A model generated the notes under the pieces. That model saw nothing but the letters and a program-made list of their open reading frames with translations, was not told the origin of the DNA and ran no database searches. Below, in pieces: positions 9,065 to 17,114 of a DNA stretch of 64,000 nucleotides. This DNA is from Lachnospiraceae bacterium. GTDB taxonomy: Bacteria > Bacillota > Clostridia > Lachnospirales > Lachnospiraceae. Location of the stretch: contig CAJTDB010000005.1 of the NCBI GenBank assembly GCA_910574965.1, positions 92,706-156,705 of the forward strand, given 5' to 3'. Position numbers and translations under genes: made by a program. How positions within the stretch are numbered: position 1 is the first letter of the stretch; each line of letters begins with the position of its first letter.

Positions 9065-9093
9065 TAGTACAAAAAGACAGATTGTGCTACACT
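9065..9093 (+). promoter_or_regulatory. Extended -10 promoter of the methyltransferase II-corrinoid protein operon
   Basis: TGC-TACACT forms an extended -10 (9085-9093), with a poor -35 (TAGTAC) 17 bases upstream. It predicts a leader of about 120 bases containing a small hairpin (GTGTCTGT / ACAGATGC) and the GATGCGGAAC element just before the AGGAGG site. Confidence 0.45.
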
Positions 9094-9217
9094 CTATTCA
9101 GTAGGAAAAAACACGAAAATATAAGAAAAACACAAAAGAAAACTGTGTGGATTGTTAAAAAATAGACAGTGTCTGTTCGGAGGACAGATGCGGAACATAA
9201 ATAGGAGGTTTAAAAAA

Positions 9218-10021
9218 ATGATTATCATCGGTGAAAAGATCAACGGTTCCATCCCGGCAGTAGCCGAAGCCATCGCAAAAAGGGATGCGGAATTTATCAA
9301 GGAACGTGCAAGGCTGCAGACCGAGGCCGGAGCTACGTACCTGGACTGCTGCGCATCCGTTCCGGAGTCAGAAGAAGTGGAGACATTAAAATGGATGATC
9401 GACTGTATCCAGGAAGTCAGCGACCTTCCCATTGCAGTGGACAGTCCGAGTCCGGATGTCATCGCACAGGTATTTCCTTACTGTAAGCGTCCCGGCCTTA
9501 TTAACTCTGTATCGGGCGAAGGCGGAAAAGTCGACAAGCTGTTCCCGCTGATTGCGGACACCAAATGGGAAGTTATCTGCCTTCTGTCAGACGACAGCGG
9601 GATTCCCAAATGTGCAGCAGACCGTCTGAAAGTGTTTGACTACATTATGGCGAAGGCAAAAGAATGCGGCATCGCACCGAACCGTCTCCACATTGATCCG
9701 CTGGTAGAGATGCTTTGCACGTCTGAGGACGGCATTGCTATGAATGTGGAAGTAATCAGCACTATCCGGGCAAAATATCCGGATATCCATATTACGGCGG
9801 CAGTCAGCAACATTTCCTTTAATCTTCCGGTAAGGAAAATGGTCAACCTTGGATTTACCGTTCTGGCTATGAATGCCGGACTGGACAGCGCAATCTTAGA
9901 CCCTACGAACAGGGATATGATGGGTGTTATCTATGCAACGGAAGCACTCCTTGGGCTGGATGACTATTGTATGGAATATATCAGTGCATATCGGGAAGGA
10001 ATCTTCGGACCGAAAAAATAA
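9218..10021 (+). CDS. Methyltetrahydrofolate:corrinoid protein methyltransferase (methyltransferase II candidate)
   Basis: A 267-aa pterin-binding TIM barrel of the AcsE/MtgA-like family. It starts MIIIGEKINGS and carries the family's DCCAS, VDSPSPDV, HIDPLVE and AVSNISFNLP segments, the last being the conserved pterin/catalytic Asn region. It would pass the methyl group from the methylated corrinoid protein to tetrahydrofolate, feeding one-carbon metabolism. ATG 9218 follows AGGAGG directly; the upstream in-frame codons are leader. The corrinoid protein gene follows after 32 bases in the same operon. Confidence 0.92.
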   Translation: MIIIGEKINGSIPAVAEAIAKRDAEFIKERARLQTEAGATYLDCCASVPESEEVETLKWMIDCIQEVSDLPIAVDSPSPDVIAQVFPYCKRPGLINSVSGEGGKVDKLFPLIADTKWEVICLLSDDSGIPKCAADRLKVFDYIMAKAKECGIAPNRLHIDPLVEMLCTSEDGIAMNVEVISTIRAKYPDIHITAAVSNISFNLPVRKMVNLGFTVLAMNAGLDSAILDPTNRDMMGVIYATEALLGLDDYCMEYISAYREGIFGPKK

Positions 10022-10053
10022 ACTATTATATTTAGAAAATGGAGGACAAAAAA

Positions 10054-10689
10054 ATGGCAGGAATTCAGGAAGTACACGAGTTAGTTGCAAAAGGAAAAGC
10101 AAAACAGATCGCTGCAGCAGTTCAGGAAGCACTGGATGCAGGATGTGATCCCACTGACGTTCTGAACAAAGGCATGATCGCTGCTATGGATGAAGTAGGT
10201 GCAAAATTCAAAGCCGGAGAAATCTTCGTACCGGAGATGCTGGTGGCAGCAAGAGCTATGAAAAAAGGTGTGGAAGTATTAAAACCCCATCTTGCATCCG
10301 GCGTAGCAGGCGCAGCAGGCAAAGTAGTCATCGGAACCGTAGCAGGAGATTTACATGATATCGGTAAGAATCTGGTGTCCATGATGCTGGAGTCCGCAGG
10401 CTTTGAAGTGATTGATCTGGGCGTGGATGTGGCAAAAGAGAAATTTGTTGAGGCAGTGGAGGCAAATCCGGATGTGAAGATCGTCTGCTGCTCTGCTCTT
10501 CTGACAACAACAATGCCGTCTCTGAAAGATACCGTTACACTGTTAAACGGCGCTTCTTTCCGCTCCAAGATTAAGATCATGGTAGGCGGCGCACCGATTA
10601 CCCAGGCATTTGCGGATGAGATCGGAGCAGACGCTTATACTGAGGATGCTGCTTCCTGTGCACAGAGAGCAAAAGAACTGGTAGCTTAA
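10054..10689 (+). CDS. Corrinoid (cobalamin-binding) methyl-carrier protein
   Basis: A 211-aa MtaC/MtbC/VdmA-like protein. Residues 1-85 form the helical cap domain. Residues 88-210 form the Rossmann B12 domain with the base-off/His-on motif GDLHDIGKN (cobalt-ligating His101), followed by the ALLTTTMPSLKDT and GGAPITQAFADEIGADAY segments that line the cobalamin pocket. The start MAGIQEV is preferred over an upstream ATG because GGAGG lies inside that longer frame. The protein is the methyl shuttle between the UROD-type methyltransferase and the MeTHF methyltransferase. It is the last gene of its operon. Confidence 0.94.
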   Translation: MAGIQEVHELVAKGKAKQIAAAVQEALDAGCDPTDVLNKGMIAAMDEVGAKFKAGEIFVPEMLVAARAMKKGVEVLKPHLASGVAGAAGKVVIGTVAGDLHDIGKNLVSMMLESAGFEVIDLGVDVAKEKFVEAVEANPDVKIVCCSALLTTTMPSLKDTVTLLNGASFRSKIKIMVGGAPITQAFADEIGADAYTEDAASCAQRAKELVA

Positions 10690-10726
10690 ACAAAATCTCT
10701 ACATAAATAAAAAAATGCTGCAGATG

Positions 10727-10752
10727 TGCCCCGGTTTTCCGGGGTACATTTT
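10727..10752 (+). terminator. Possible terminator after corrinoid protein gene
   Basis: Short strong hairpin TGCCCCGG-TTTT-CCGGGGTA followed by CATTTTG, a weak U-tract. Confidence 0.45.
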
Positions 10753-10794
10753 GCCGTATACCCCTTTATTTTTGGCAAAATGTGCCGATATAAT
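10747..10794 (+). promoter_or_regulatory. Dyad CATTTTGCC...GGCAAAATG with downstream -10
   Basis: Nine-base perfect inverted arms (10747-10755 and 10774-10782) are followed seven bases later by TATAAT (10789-10794). No good -35 is visible; the right arm covers that region. This may be an operator or activator site for the gene at 10839. Confidence 0.4.
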
Positions 10795-10838
10795 GATAAA
10801 AGGAAACTTTTTAGACCACAGAAAGGAGGAGGTTAAGT

Positions 10839-11462
10839 ATGCAGGTTGGTATGAATCAGGATGCTGCGGTCAGACAGTATACACAGAATGTACAGAGCGT
10901 GAATGCAACGACTGCACCGGCAGCAGCAGAGAAGAAGGCAGATGCTTCCGCAGGTGCCGTGAAAAAGGACGTAGATCAGGCGGAGTTCAGCAAGGACACA
11001 TCCGTTGCCACGAAGATGAGCGATTCTCAGAGAGCAGCGCTTGTGAAGAGCCTGAAGGATGATCTGAACAGTCAGATGTCCCGTTTTACAAACATGATGA
11101 CGCAGATGTTCCAGAAACAGGGCATCACAGCGAATTTTTCCGAAGGAAATGATTTCTGGAGGATGATGGCAAGCGGCAACTATACCGTAGATGAGAAGAC
11201 GAAGGCAGAAGCGCAGGAAGCTATCTCCGAAGACGGCTACTGGGGAGTAAATCAGACTTCTCAGAGAATCTTTGACTTTGCTTATGCACTTGCAGGGGAT
11301 GACCCGGACAAGATGAAAGAGATGCAGGCAGCAGTAGAGAAAGGCTTTAAACAGGCCGGCGAAGCATGGGGCGGCGATCTTCCGTCCATTTGCGGCGATA
11401 CGCATACGGCAGTCAACAAGCTGTTTGATGATTACTATGCAAAGAGCGGAAAGACAGCTTAA
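10839..11462 (+). CDS. Conserved hypothetical protein, 207 aa
   Basis: No function recognised. It has no signal peptide or membrane segment. Residues 1-60 are low-complexity and Ala/Lys/Thr-rich, typical of a flexible lead. The rest is helical and Met-rich (MSRFTNMMTQMFQKQ). The conserved-looking C-terminal block has repeated short motifs (SEDGYWGVNQTSQRIFDFA and KQAGEAWGGDLPSICGDTH). The AWGGxLP...T pattern occurs in small Clostridia proteins near motility genes as far as I recall, but that memory is weak. It starts after AAAGGAGGAGG and is monocistronic with its own terminator. Confidence 0.8.
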   Translation: MQVGMNQDAAVRQYTQNVQSVNATTAPAAAEKKADASAGAVKKDVDQAEFSKDTSVATKMSDSQRAALVKSLKDDLNSQMSRFTNMMTQMFQKQGITANFSEGNDFWRMMASGNYTVDEKTKAEAQEAISEDGYWGVNQTSQRIFDFAYALAGDDPDKMKEMQAAVEKGFKQAGEAWGGDLPSICGDTHTAVNKLFDDYYAKSGKTA

Positions 11463-11492
11463 TCTGATTTCTGACAGAACAGTAAGATAAAG

Positions 11493-11532
11493 AAGACTCC
11501 CGGCACCGAAAAGGGTGAGCGGGAGTCTTTTT
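11493..11532 (+). terminator. Intrinsic terminator after the 207-aa hypothetical gene
   Basis: Stem AAGACTCCCG / CGGGAGTCTT followed by TTT. The arms are perfect. Confidence 0.9.
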
Positions 11533-11574
11533 CTGCCTTCAAATGATGTGAGCAGCAACAGTTATGAAGTCAAG

Positions 11575-11648
11575 GCATATGCCCATCGCTGCAGGCGATT
11601 TCCAATGGGTATATGCGGTTACGTTCACAAGGTACTTGTGAACGTAAC
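11575..11648. repeat. Two consecutive inverted repeats between genes
   Basis: The first, 11575-11616, pairs GCATATGCCCAT with ATGGGTATATGC (one G-U) around an 18-base loop. The second, 11618-11648, is a perfect 14-bp stem GTTACGTTCACAAG / CTTGTGAACGTAAC with a three-base loop, followed by GGTATACTTTTTATG. They lie beyond the terminator of one gene and before the promoter of the next. They may be a transcript end, a small structured RNA or a miniature repeat element. The rest of the 371-base gap (11463-11833) holds only the promoter at 11690 and leader. Confidence 0.7.
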
Positions 11649-11689
11649 GGTATACTTTTTATGAATACAAATGGATATGTACTGCGTAT

Positions 11690-11718
11690 TTGCGGAATGG
11701 ACGAAGGTATTGTATACT
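11690..11718 (+). promoter_or_regulatory. Promoter of the aldo/keto reductase
   Basis: TTGCGG and TATACT are separated by 17 bases, giving an mRNA leader of about 105 bases. Confidence 0.65.
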
Positions 11719-11833
11719 GAAATATATGACGATTTATTTTCTGCGACGCACTTCTGCCGAAAGGCCGTTTCCAAACACTGCAAAAGCAGCGGGAAAGAGT
11801 GCGCCGCAGCACAAGATGAAGAGGAGGAGAATC

Positions 11834-12964
11834 ATGGTTTACAGAGACTTTCAGGATTTGAAGTTATCAGCACTTGGCCTGGGGGCTATGCGTCTGCCGG
11901 TTGTGGACAAAGATGACAGCAGGATTGACGAAGCGGCTGCCATGGAGATGGTGGACTATGCGATGGAACAGGGGATCAATTACTATGATACGGCATGGGG
12001 GTATCACAGTGGAAATTCAGAGATTGTCATGGGAAAGGCACTGAAAAAGTATCCCAGAGAGACTTTCTGCCTGGCAACGAAATTTCCGGGTTATGATCTT
12101 TCCAATATGGAGAAAGTGGAGGAAATCTTTGAAAAACAACTGGAAAAATGCCAGGTAGAATATTTTGACTTTTATCTGTTCCACAATGTGTGCGAAATGA
12201 ATATTGATGCATATTTAGATGAGAAATACGGGATCTTTGCTTATCTGATGAAACAAAAGGAGAAAGGCAGGATCCGTCATCTCGGCTTCTCGGCTCATGG
12301 CAGCTATGATATTATGAAACGTTTTCTGGAAGCGTACGGAAAACATATGGAGTTCTGCCAGATTCAGTTGAATTATCTGGACTGGAGTTTCCAGAATGCA
12401 AAAAAGAAAGTGGAACTTTTAGATGCCTGGAAGATTCCTGTCTGGGTTATGGAACCCCTTCGGGGCGGCCGGCTGGCAAAACTTCCGGAAACAGAAGCAA
12501 AGAAGCTTCAAAAGCTGCGCCCGGAAGAAGGCGTGCCGGCGTGGGCTTTCCGCTTTCTGCAGTCTGTGAAAAGTGTAACAATGGTATTGTCGGGCATGTC
12601 CAATATGGAACAGTTGGAGGACAATATTCGTACCTTCGGGGCTGACCGGCCGCTGGATGAGACGGAGATGGAAACACTGCTTTCGGTTGCGGACGGGATG
12701 CTGGACGGGCATCTGCCTTGTACGGGCTGCCGTTACTGCGTCAGCCATTGTACGAAGGAACTGGATATTCCAATGCTCCTGGAACTTTACAATGAACATA
12801 ATTTTACCGGAGGCGGTTTTATCGCTCCTATGGCGCTTATGGCAGTACCGGAGGAAAAACATCCGACAGCATGTGTGGGCTGTCGAAGCTGTGAGGAGGT
12901 CTGTCCGCAGCAGATCAAGATCTCGGAGGCTATGGCGGATTTTGCACAGAAGCTGAAAGGATAA
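11834..12964 (+). CDS. Aldo/keto reductase with C-terminal 4Fe-4S ferredoxin domain
   Basis: A 376-aa protein. Residues 1-270 form an aldo/keto reductase barrel with the usual tetrad in view: Asp and Tyr in YYDTAWGYHSG, Lys in LATKFPG and His in YLFHNV. The C-terminal 100 residues carry two ferredoxin-like Cys sets, CTGCRYCVSHC and CVGCRSCEEVC. Such fusions are common in anaerobes, and their substrates are mostly unknown. GAGGAGGAG precedes ATG 11834; the longer frame upstream is leader. A terminator lies 115 bases downstream. Confidence 0.9.
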   Translation: MVYRDFQDLKLSALGLGAMRLPVVDKDDSRIDEAAAMEMVDYAMEQGINYYDTAWGYHSGNSEIVMGKALKKYPRETFCLATKFPGYDLSNMEKVEEIFEKQLEKCQVEYFDFYLFHNVCEMNIDAYLDEKYGIFAYLMKQKEKGRIRHLGFSAHGSYDIMKRFLEAYGKHMEFCQIQLNYLDWSFQNAKKKVELLDAWKIPVWVMEPLRGGRLAKLPETEAKKLQKLRPEEGVPAWAFRFLQSVKSVTMVLSGMSNMEQLEDNIRTFGADRPLDETEMETLLSVADGMLDGHLPCTGCRYCVSHCTKELDIPMLLELYNEHNFTGGGFIAPMALMAVPEEKHPTACVGCRSCEEVCPQQIKISEAMADFAQKLKG

Positions 12965-13079
12965 CATTTACCCGCATACAAATTATAGAAAAAGATCGGT
13001 CAGGGGAGTGCTGAAAAATGCGTCCCTGTCCCTGGATCTGACGCTGGTACAGAAGAGAACAGACAGCGGATCTATGGAC

Positions 13080-13106
13080 AGAGGTGCATTCGGCACTTCT
13101 CTTTTT
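13080..13106 (+). terminator. Intrinsic terminator downstream of the aldo/keto reductase
   Basis: Stem AGAGGTGC / GCACTTCT followed by CTTTTT. A second, U-less hairpin with CAGGG / CCCTG arms precedes it around 12996-13035. Confidence 0.7.
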
Positions 13107-13237
13107 GTGCGGAAATTTCCTTTGGCATGGCGCTTTTGAAAAAAGTGGACTCATTTTCGTCCAGAATGATAGTTTCCAAATGTGTTGCAGGATATGATAA
13201 ATATGTTGTTACAGATCAGCAGACAAAGGAGGAAACA

Positions 13238-13846
13238 ATGGGAAAGATGTATGGGTATGCCCGTGTCAGCACAAGAGAACAGAAGGAAGATCGGCAGTTG
13301 ATGGCGCTTATGGAAATGCAGGTGCCAAGGAAAAACATTTATATGGATAAACAGTCCGGAAAGGATTTTGAACGTCCTATGTATAAACGTATGATGGACA
13401 GGCTGAAAGAAGATGACCTTTTGTATATTAAAAGCATTGATCGTCTGGGCAGAAATTATGAGGAGATTCTGGAGCAGTGGCGGGAGCTGACCAGAGAGAA
13501 AAAGGTGGATATTGTAGTACTGGATATGCCTCTTTTGGATACAAGAAGGGGAAAGGATCTGATGGGGACTTTTTTGAGTGATATTGTTCTGCAGGTGCTG
13601 TCTTTTGTGGCGGAAAACGAGCGCAGTACAATTCGGCAGCGGCAAAAAGAGGGCATCGAGGCAGCCAGACAGAAAGGCGTCCGCTTTGGAAGGCCTAAGA
13701 AGCCTCTGCCGGATAATTTCGGGCAGATTTATAAATTGTGGCTGTCCGGTGAGCTGAGCAGCCGGGAAGCTGCAAAAAGGTGCGGGATGCCGCTGTCGTC
13801 TTTTTACCGGAAAGGGAAAACAGAAGAGGAGCGGGCGCCTGGGTGA
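13238..13846 (+). CDS. Small serine recombinase (resolvase/invertase family)
   Basis: A 202-aa protein with the resolvase N-terminal domain: catalytic Ser11 in YGYARVSTREQ, and IDRLGRNYEEI and LSFVAENERSTIRQRQ conserved. A short C-terminal helix-turn-helix (SGELSSREAAKRCGMPLSSFYR) follows. The length matches resolvases and DNA invertases, not large serine integrases. AAAGGAGG precedes ATG 13238. No res site pair, transposase or cargo border is recognised next to it, so it may be a domesticated or remnant element gene. Confidence 0.9.
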   Translation: MGKMYGYARVSTREQKEDRQLMALMEMQVPRKNIYMDKQSGKDFERPMYKRMMDRLKEDDLLYIKSIDRLGRNYEEILEQWRELTREKKVDIVVLDMPLLDTRRGKDLMGTFLSDIVLQVLSFVAENERSTIRQRQKEGIEAARQKGVRFGRPKKPLPDNFGQIYKLWLSGELSSREAAKRCGMPLSSFYRKGKTEEERAPG

Positions 13847-13929
13847 TGCTGAAAGGGTGTCAGGCGGATGACAGGGAAGACGAAATACAGTGAAAACGCA
13901 TAAAAATGGCATTCGGATAAAATTAGTGA

Positions 13930-13958
13930 TTATCAGATGAAGAAATATAGTGTATAAT
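13930..13958 (+). promoter_or_regulatory. Promoter of the epimerase-cytidylyltransferase-dehydrogenase operon
   Basis: TTATCA and TATAAT are separated by 17 bases, about 70 bases before the first start codon. Confidence 0.6.
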
Positions 13959-14028
13959 AGAAAAAAGTCTGGGTAAAATTTCAGACCGGAAAATTATACT
14001 TTATCGAATTAGAAAGGAATTTATATAT

Positions 14029-14691
14029 ATGCAGTTTGAACTAATGGCTTCTATGATGTGTGCGGATTACGGACATTTGGAGAAAGAGGTAAAAGATCTG
14101 GATCAGGGCGGGATTGACTCTTTCCATATTGATATTATGGATGGACGCTATGTCCCGAACTTTGCGATGTCTTTAAATGATATGCGCTATATTGCAGGGG
14201 CGACCTCAAAGCCGCTGGATGTGCATCTGATGATAGAGCATCCTAATAACCGAATCGGTCTGTTCCTTGGATGTCTGAGAAAAGGTGATACGGTGTACAT
14301 TCACCCGGAGGCAGAGTATCATCCGTCCACGACTTTGCAGAGCATTATCAATGCGGGGATGGTGCCGGGTATTGCCATCAATCCGGGAACGTCTGTGGAG
14401 ACAGTGATGGAGATGCTGCGGATCGTGAAAAAGGTGCTGGTTATGTCCGTGAATCCCGGCAATGCAGGACAGATGTATCTTCCTTATGTGGGGAAAAAGA
14501 TCACAAGGCTGCTTTCCATCAAGGAAGACATGGACTTTGAGATCTACTGGGACGGAGCCTGCAGTGCAGAAAAGATCCTGGAATTTGCTCCGAAAGGAGT
14601 GAAAGGTTTCGTGCTGGGGACAACGCTTCTCTTCGGGCGCGGAAAACCCTATGGGGAGACGCTGCACGCCATACGGGATCTGCAGTTTTAA
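14029..14691 (+). CDS. Pentulose-phosphate 3-epimerase family protein
   Basis: A 220-aa ribulose-phosphate 3-epimerase-like barrel. Metal-site residues are kept: His and Asp in FHIDIMDGRYVPN, His in DVHLMIEHP and Asp in YWDGACSAE. The usual C-terminal VDGG motif reads WDGACS, so this is a divergent member rather than the housekeeping Rpe. It heads a three-gene operon with an IspD/TarI-type cytidylyltransferase (34 bases downstream) and a polyol dehydrogenase. In that setting it could provide ribulose- or another ketose-phosphate for reduction and CDP activation. Confidence 0.85.
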   Translation: MQFELMASMMCADYGHLEKEVKDLDQGGIDSFHIDIMDGRYVPNFAMSLNDMRYIAGATSKPLDVHLMIEHPNNRIGLFLGCLRKGDTVYIHPEAEYHPSTTLQSIINAGMVPGIAINPGTSVETVMEMLRIVKKVLVMSVNPGNAGQMYLPYVGKKITRLLSIKEDMDFEIYWDGACSAEKILEFAPKGVKGFVLGTTLLFGRGKPYGETLHAIRDLQF

Positions 14692-14725
14692 CATATGGAA
14701 AAAGGATCAAAGGGGGTGTGAGGAC

Positions 14726-15418
14726 ATGAACATAGCACTGATCTTATCCGGAGGAACCGGAGCAAGGCTTGGGACAGACATTCCGAAGCAGTATTTAGAG
14801 GTGGGAAAAAAGCCTGTTATTACTTATTGTATGGAGACGCTGTCTAAGCATACAGAGATCGATGCGATTCAGATCGTGGCAGATGTGTCCTGGCAAAAAT
14901 CCATTCAGGAATGGCTGGCTTTCTCGGACCCAGAGAAAAAATTCCGCGGCTTTTCGGTACCGGGAGAGAATCGTCAGCTTTCCATTCTGCATGGCCTGGA
15001 GGATATCCGAAGCTATGCGGACGATGGAGGGTATGTGTTTGTCCATGATGCAGCAAGGCCGCTTCTGTCGGCAGCGCAGATTACCGACTGCTTACACGGA
15101 GCATATGGGCATGATGGACTGATGCCGGTGCTGCCCATGAAGGATACGGTATATACGAGCCTGGACGGAAAGCATGTGACTGCACTTTTAGACCGCAGTA
15201 CGGTTTATGCCGGACAGGCACCGGAAGTGTTCCGGATCGGCAGGTATTACGAGGCGAATCAAAAACTTCTTCCGGACCGGATTCGGAAAATCAACGGTTC
15301 GACAGAGCCGGCAGTTCTGGATGGGATGGATATCGTCATGATTCCGGGAGAGGAAGGAAATTTTAAGATTACTACGAAATCAGATCTGGAGCGGTTCCGG
15401 AATATGATAGAAAGCTAG
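14726..15418 (+). CDS. IspD/TarI-family cytidylyltransferase
   Basis: A 230-aa nucleotidyltransferase with the CTP-binding loop ILSGGTGARLGTDIPKQYL near the N-terminus, VHDAARPLL in the middle and KITTKSDLERF at the end. The family makes CDP-methylerythritol (IspD) or CDP-ribitol (TarI). The neighbours, an epimerase upstream and a zinc-dependent polyol dehydrogenase 17 bases downstream, favour a polyol phosphate substrate. A housekeeping IspD role is not excluded. The start is ATG 14726 rather than the longer in-frame extension that overlaps the epimerase gene. Confidence 0.82.
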   Translation: MNIALILSGGTGARLGTDIPKQYLEVGKKPVITYCMETLSKHTEIDAIQIVADVSWQKSIQEWLAFSDPEKKFRGFSVPGENRQLSILHGLEDIRSYADDGGYVFVHDAARPLLSAAQITDCLHGAYGHDGLMPVLPMKDTVYTSLDGKHVTALLDRSTVYAGQAPEVFRIGRYYEANQKLLPDRIRKINGSTEPAVLDGMDIVMIPGEEGNFKITTKSDLERFRNMIES

Positions 15419-15435
15419 AAAGAGGTAGATCATTC

Positions 15436-16482
15436 ATGAAGGCATGGGTTTTACATGATATTGGCAGTCTGAAACTGGAAGACGTACAAAAACCGGTTCC
15501 GGGAAAACAGGAAGTTTTGGTTCGGGTGAAAGCTGCCGGTATTTGCGGTTCCGATATTCCGCGCATCTATCAGAACGGTGCCTATTCTCATCCGCTGATC
15601 CCAGGGCATGAGTTTTCCGGGATTGCTGCAGAGTTGGGAGAAGGCGTGGACGAAAGCTGGCTTGGCCAAAGAGTGGGTGTCTTTCCTCTGATTCCCTGCG
15701 GTACATGTATGTCCTGCAAAAGAAAGCTCTACGAAATGTGCAGAAACTACAGCTATATCGGCTCTCGAAGAGACGGGGCCTTCGCAGAGTATGTGACAGT
15801 TCCTGTTTCCAATCTTCTGCCTCTGCCGGATGCCGTGTCTTTTGAGGAAGCGGCTATGCTGGAACCTATGGCAGTGGCTGTTCACGCCATGCGCCGCGTG
15901 TGTCCGTCTGGTACGGACACTGTAGCCATATGCGGTCTTGGGACCATCGGTCTGCTTCTGACAATGTTTCTAGCAGAGGCCGGCGTGCAGAATCTGCTGC
16001 TGATAGGCAACAAAGATTTTCAGGAACAGGCAGTGAAGAATCTGGGTTTGCCGGATGCTGTGTATTGCGACAGCCGAAGAGAAAATGTTCCCCAATGGAT
16101 TGCAGAACATACCAATGGCAGCGGAGTGGATGTGTTTTTTGAATGTGTGGGAAGAAATGAAACTTATGCATTGGCAGTACAGAATACGGCGCCTCTTGGC
16201 AAAGTTCTTTTGATGGGCAATCCGTTTGCCGATATGCATCTGCCGCGGGATATTTACTGGAAGATTCTAAGAAATCAACTGACCGTTACCGGAACCTGGA
16301 ATTCGACATTTGTGCAGGAAGCGGACGACGACTGGCATTATGTGCTGGAACGTCTGGCAGAAAAGCGGGTTGCGCCTGCCGAGCTGATTACGCATCGTTT
16401 TTCCGTGGACGGGCTGGAGCGGGGGTTTCATATTATGCGGGATAAAACGGAGGATTATGTGAAAATTATGGGGACTTTTTAA
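15436..16482 (+). CDS. Zinc-dependent polyol dehydrogenase, GatD-like
   Basis: A 348-aa medium-chain dehydrogenase. Catalytic zinc residues lie in AGICGSDIPR and GHEFSG, and structural zinc cysteines in CGTCMSCKRKLYEMC. The NAD(P) loop is AICGLGTIGLL. It resembles galactitol-1-phosphate/sorbitol dehydrogenases. In the operon with an epimerase and cytidylyltransferase it could reduce a ketose phosphate to a polyol phosphate, as TarJ does with ribulose-5-phosphate. A sugar-alcohol catabolic role is an alternative. Confidence 0.85.
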   Translation: MKAWVLHDIGSLKLEDVQKPVPGKQEVLVRVKAAGICGSDIPRIYQNGAYSHPLIPGHEFSGIAAELGEGVDESWLGQRVGVFPLIPCGTCMSCKRKLYEMCRNYSYIGSRRDGAFAEYVTVPVSNLLPLPDAVSFEEAAMLEPMAVAVHAMRRVCPSGTDTVAICGLGTIGLLLTMFLAEAGVQNLLLIGNKDFQEQAVKNLGLPDAVYCDSRRENVPQWIAEHTNGSGVDVFFECVGRNETYALAVQNTAPLGKVLLMGNPFADMHLPRDIYWKILRNQLTVTGTWNSTFVQEADDDWHYVLERLAEKRVAPAELITHRFSVDGLERGFHIMRDKTEDYVKIMGTF

Positions 16483-16519
16483 AAAGTATTGACAGACAGT
16501 GCGGATAAGTCAATAAAAG

Positions 16520-16557
16520 GACAGCCGGGAAACGGATGGGACACCGGCTGTCTTTTT
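16520..16557. terminator. Bidirectional intrinsic terminator
   Basis: Stem GACAGCCGG / CCGGCTGTC with TTTTT on the plus side and CCTTTTATT on the minus side. It serves the dehydrogenase operon and the convergent ilvBN operon. Confidence 0.85.
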
Positions 16558-16577
16558 CTGTTTTCTGTATGGTTTTT

Positions 16578-17087
16578 CTAACGTTCCATCCGGCTGATGG
16601 ATTCGATTCCTACGCTTCCGCCCCGTACAACTTCGATATCTTTAAATTCGCTCTTCATAAGCTGTACAACTGCATCATTTTTTGTAGCAGTCTGTACAAA
16701 TTCCAGAAGAAGGCTGTTTTTGCCGTAATCGATAACGCGGGCTTTGAAAGTCTCTGCGATCTGGAACAGTTCCACTTTGTCTTCGGAAGTGCAGTGCAGC
16801 ACTTTTACATAGAGAATTTCTTTCATGCGTACGAAAATATCCGTAAAATCGATGACCTTAATGACTTCCACCATACGATTTAACTGCTTCTTGATCTGCT
16901 CGAAGGTTTCATCATCACTGACGGTTGCGATTGTCATGCGGGATACGGTAGGATCTTCCGTCGTTCCAACGGTCAGACTGTCCAGATTATAGGATTTTCC
17001 GGAGAAAAGTCCGGAGATTTTGGAGAGTACGCCTACCTGATTTTCTACATAAAGGGAAATCCATCTTTTTTTCATTGCATTATCCAT
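16578..17087 (-). CDS. ilvN: Acetolactate synthase small (regulatory) subunit
   Basis: A 169-aa protein with an N-terminal ACT domain (WISLYVENQVGVLSKISGLF, then YNLDSLTVG) and a C-terminal ALS small-subunit domain. It binds branched-chain amino acid (valine) for feedback control of the large subunit. ATG 17087 follows AGGAGA; the longer frame passes through an intergenic hairpin. It is second in the operon after ilvB. Confidence 0.95.
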   Translation of the reverse strand: MDNAMKKRWISLYVENQVGVLSKISGLFSGKSYNLDSLTVGTTEDPTVSRMTIATVSDDETFEQIKKQLNRMVEVIKVIDFTDIFVRMKEILYVKVLHCTSEDKVELFQIAETFKARVIDYGKNSLLLEFVQTATKNDAVVQLMKSEFKDIEVVRGGSVGIESISRMER

Positions 17088-17114
17088 TTTTTTATATTCT
17101 CCTATTGAAGTTCC

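Noticed and set aside
10839..11462. Flagellar gene
   Set aside because: A vague resemblance of the AWGGxLP tail only; no flagellar gene lies in the window.
13151..13912. 253-residue minus-strand reading frame opposite the serine recombinase
   Set aside because: The plus-strand frame has all resolvase motifs and AAAGGAGG; the minus-strand product is low-complexity His/Pro/Leu-rich.
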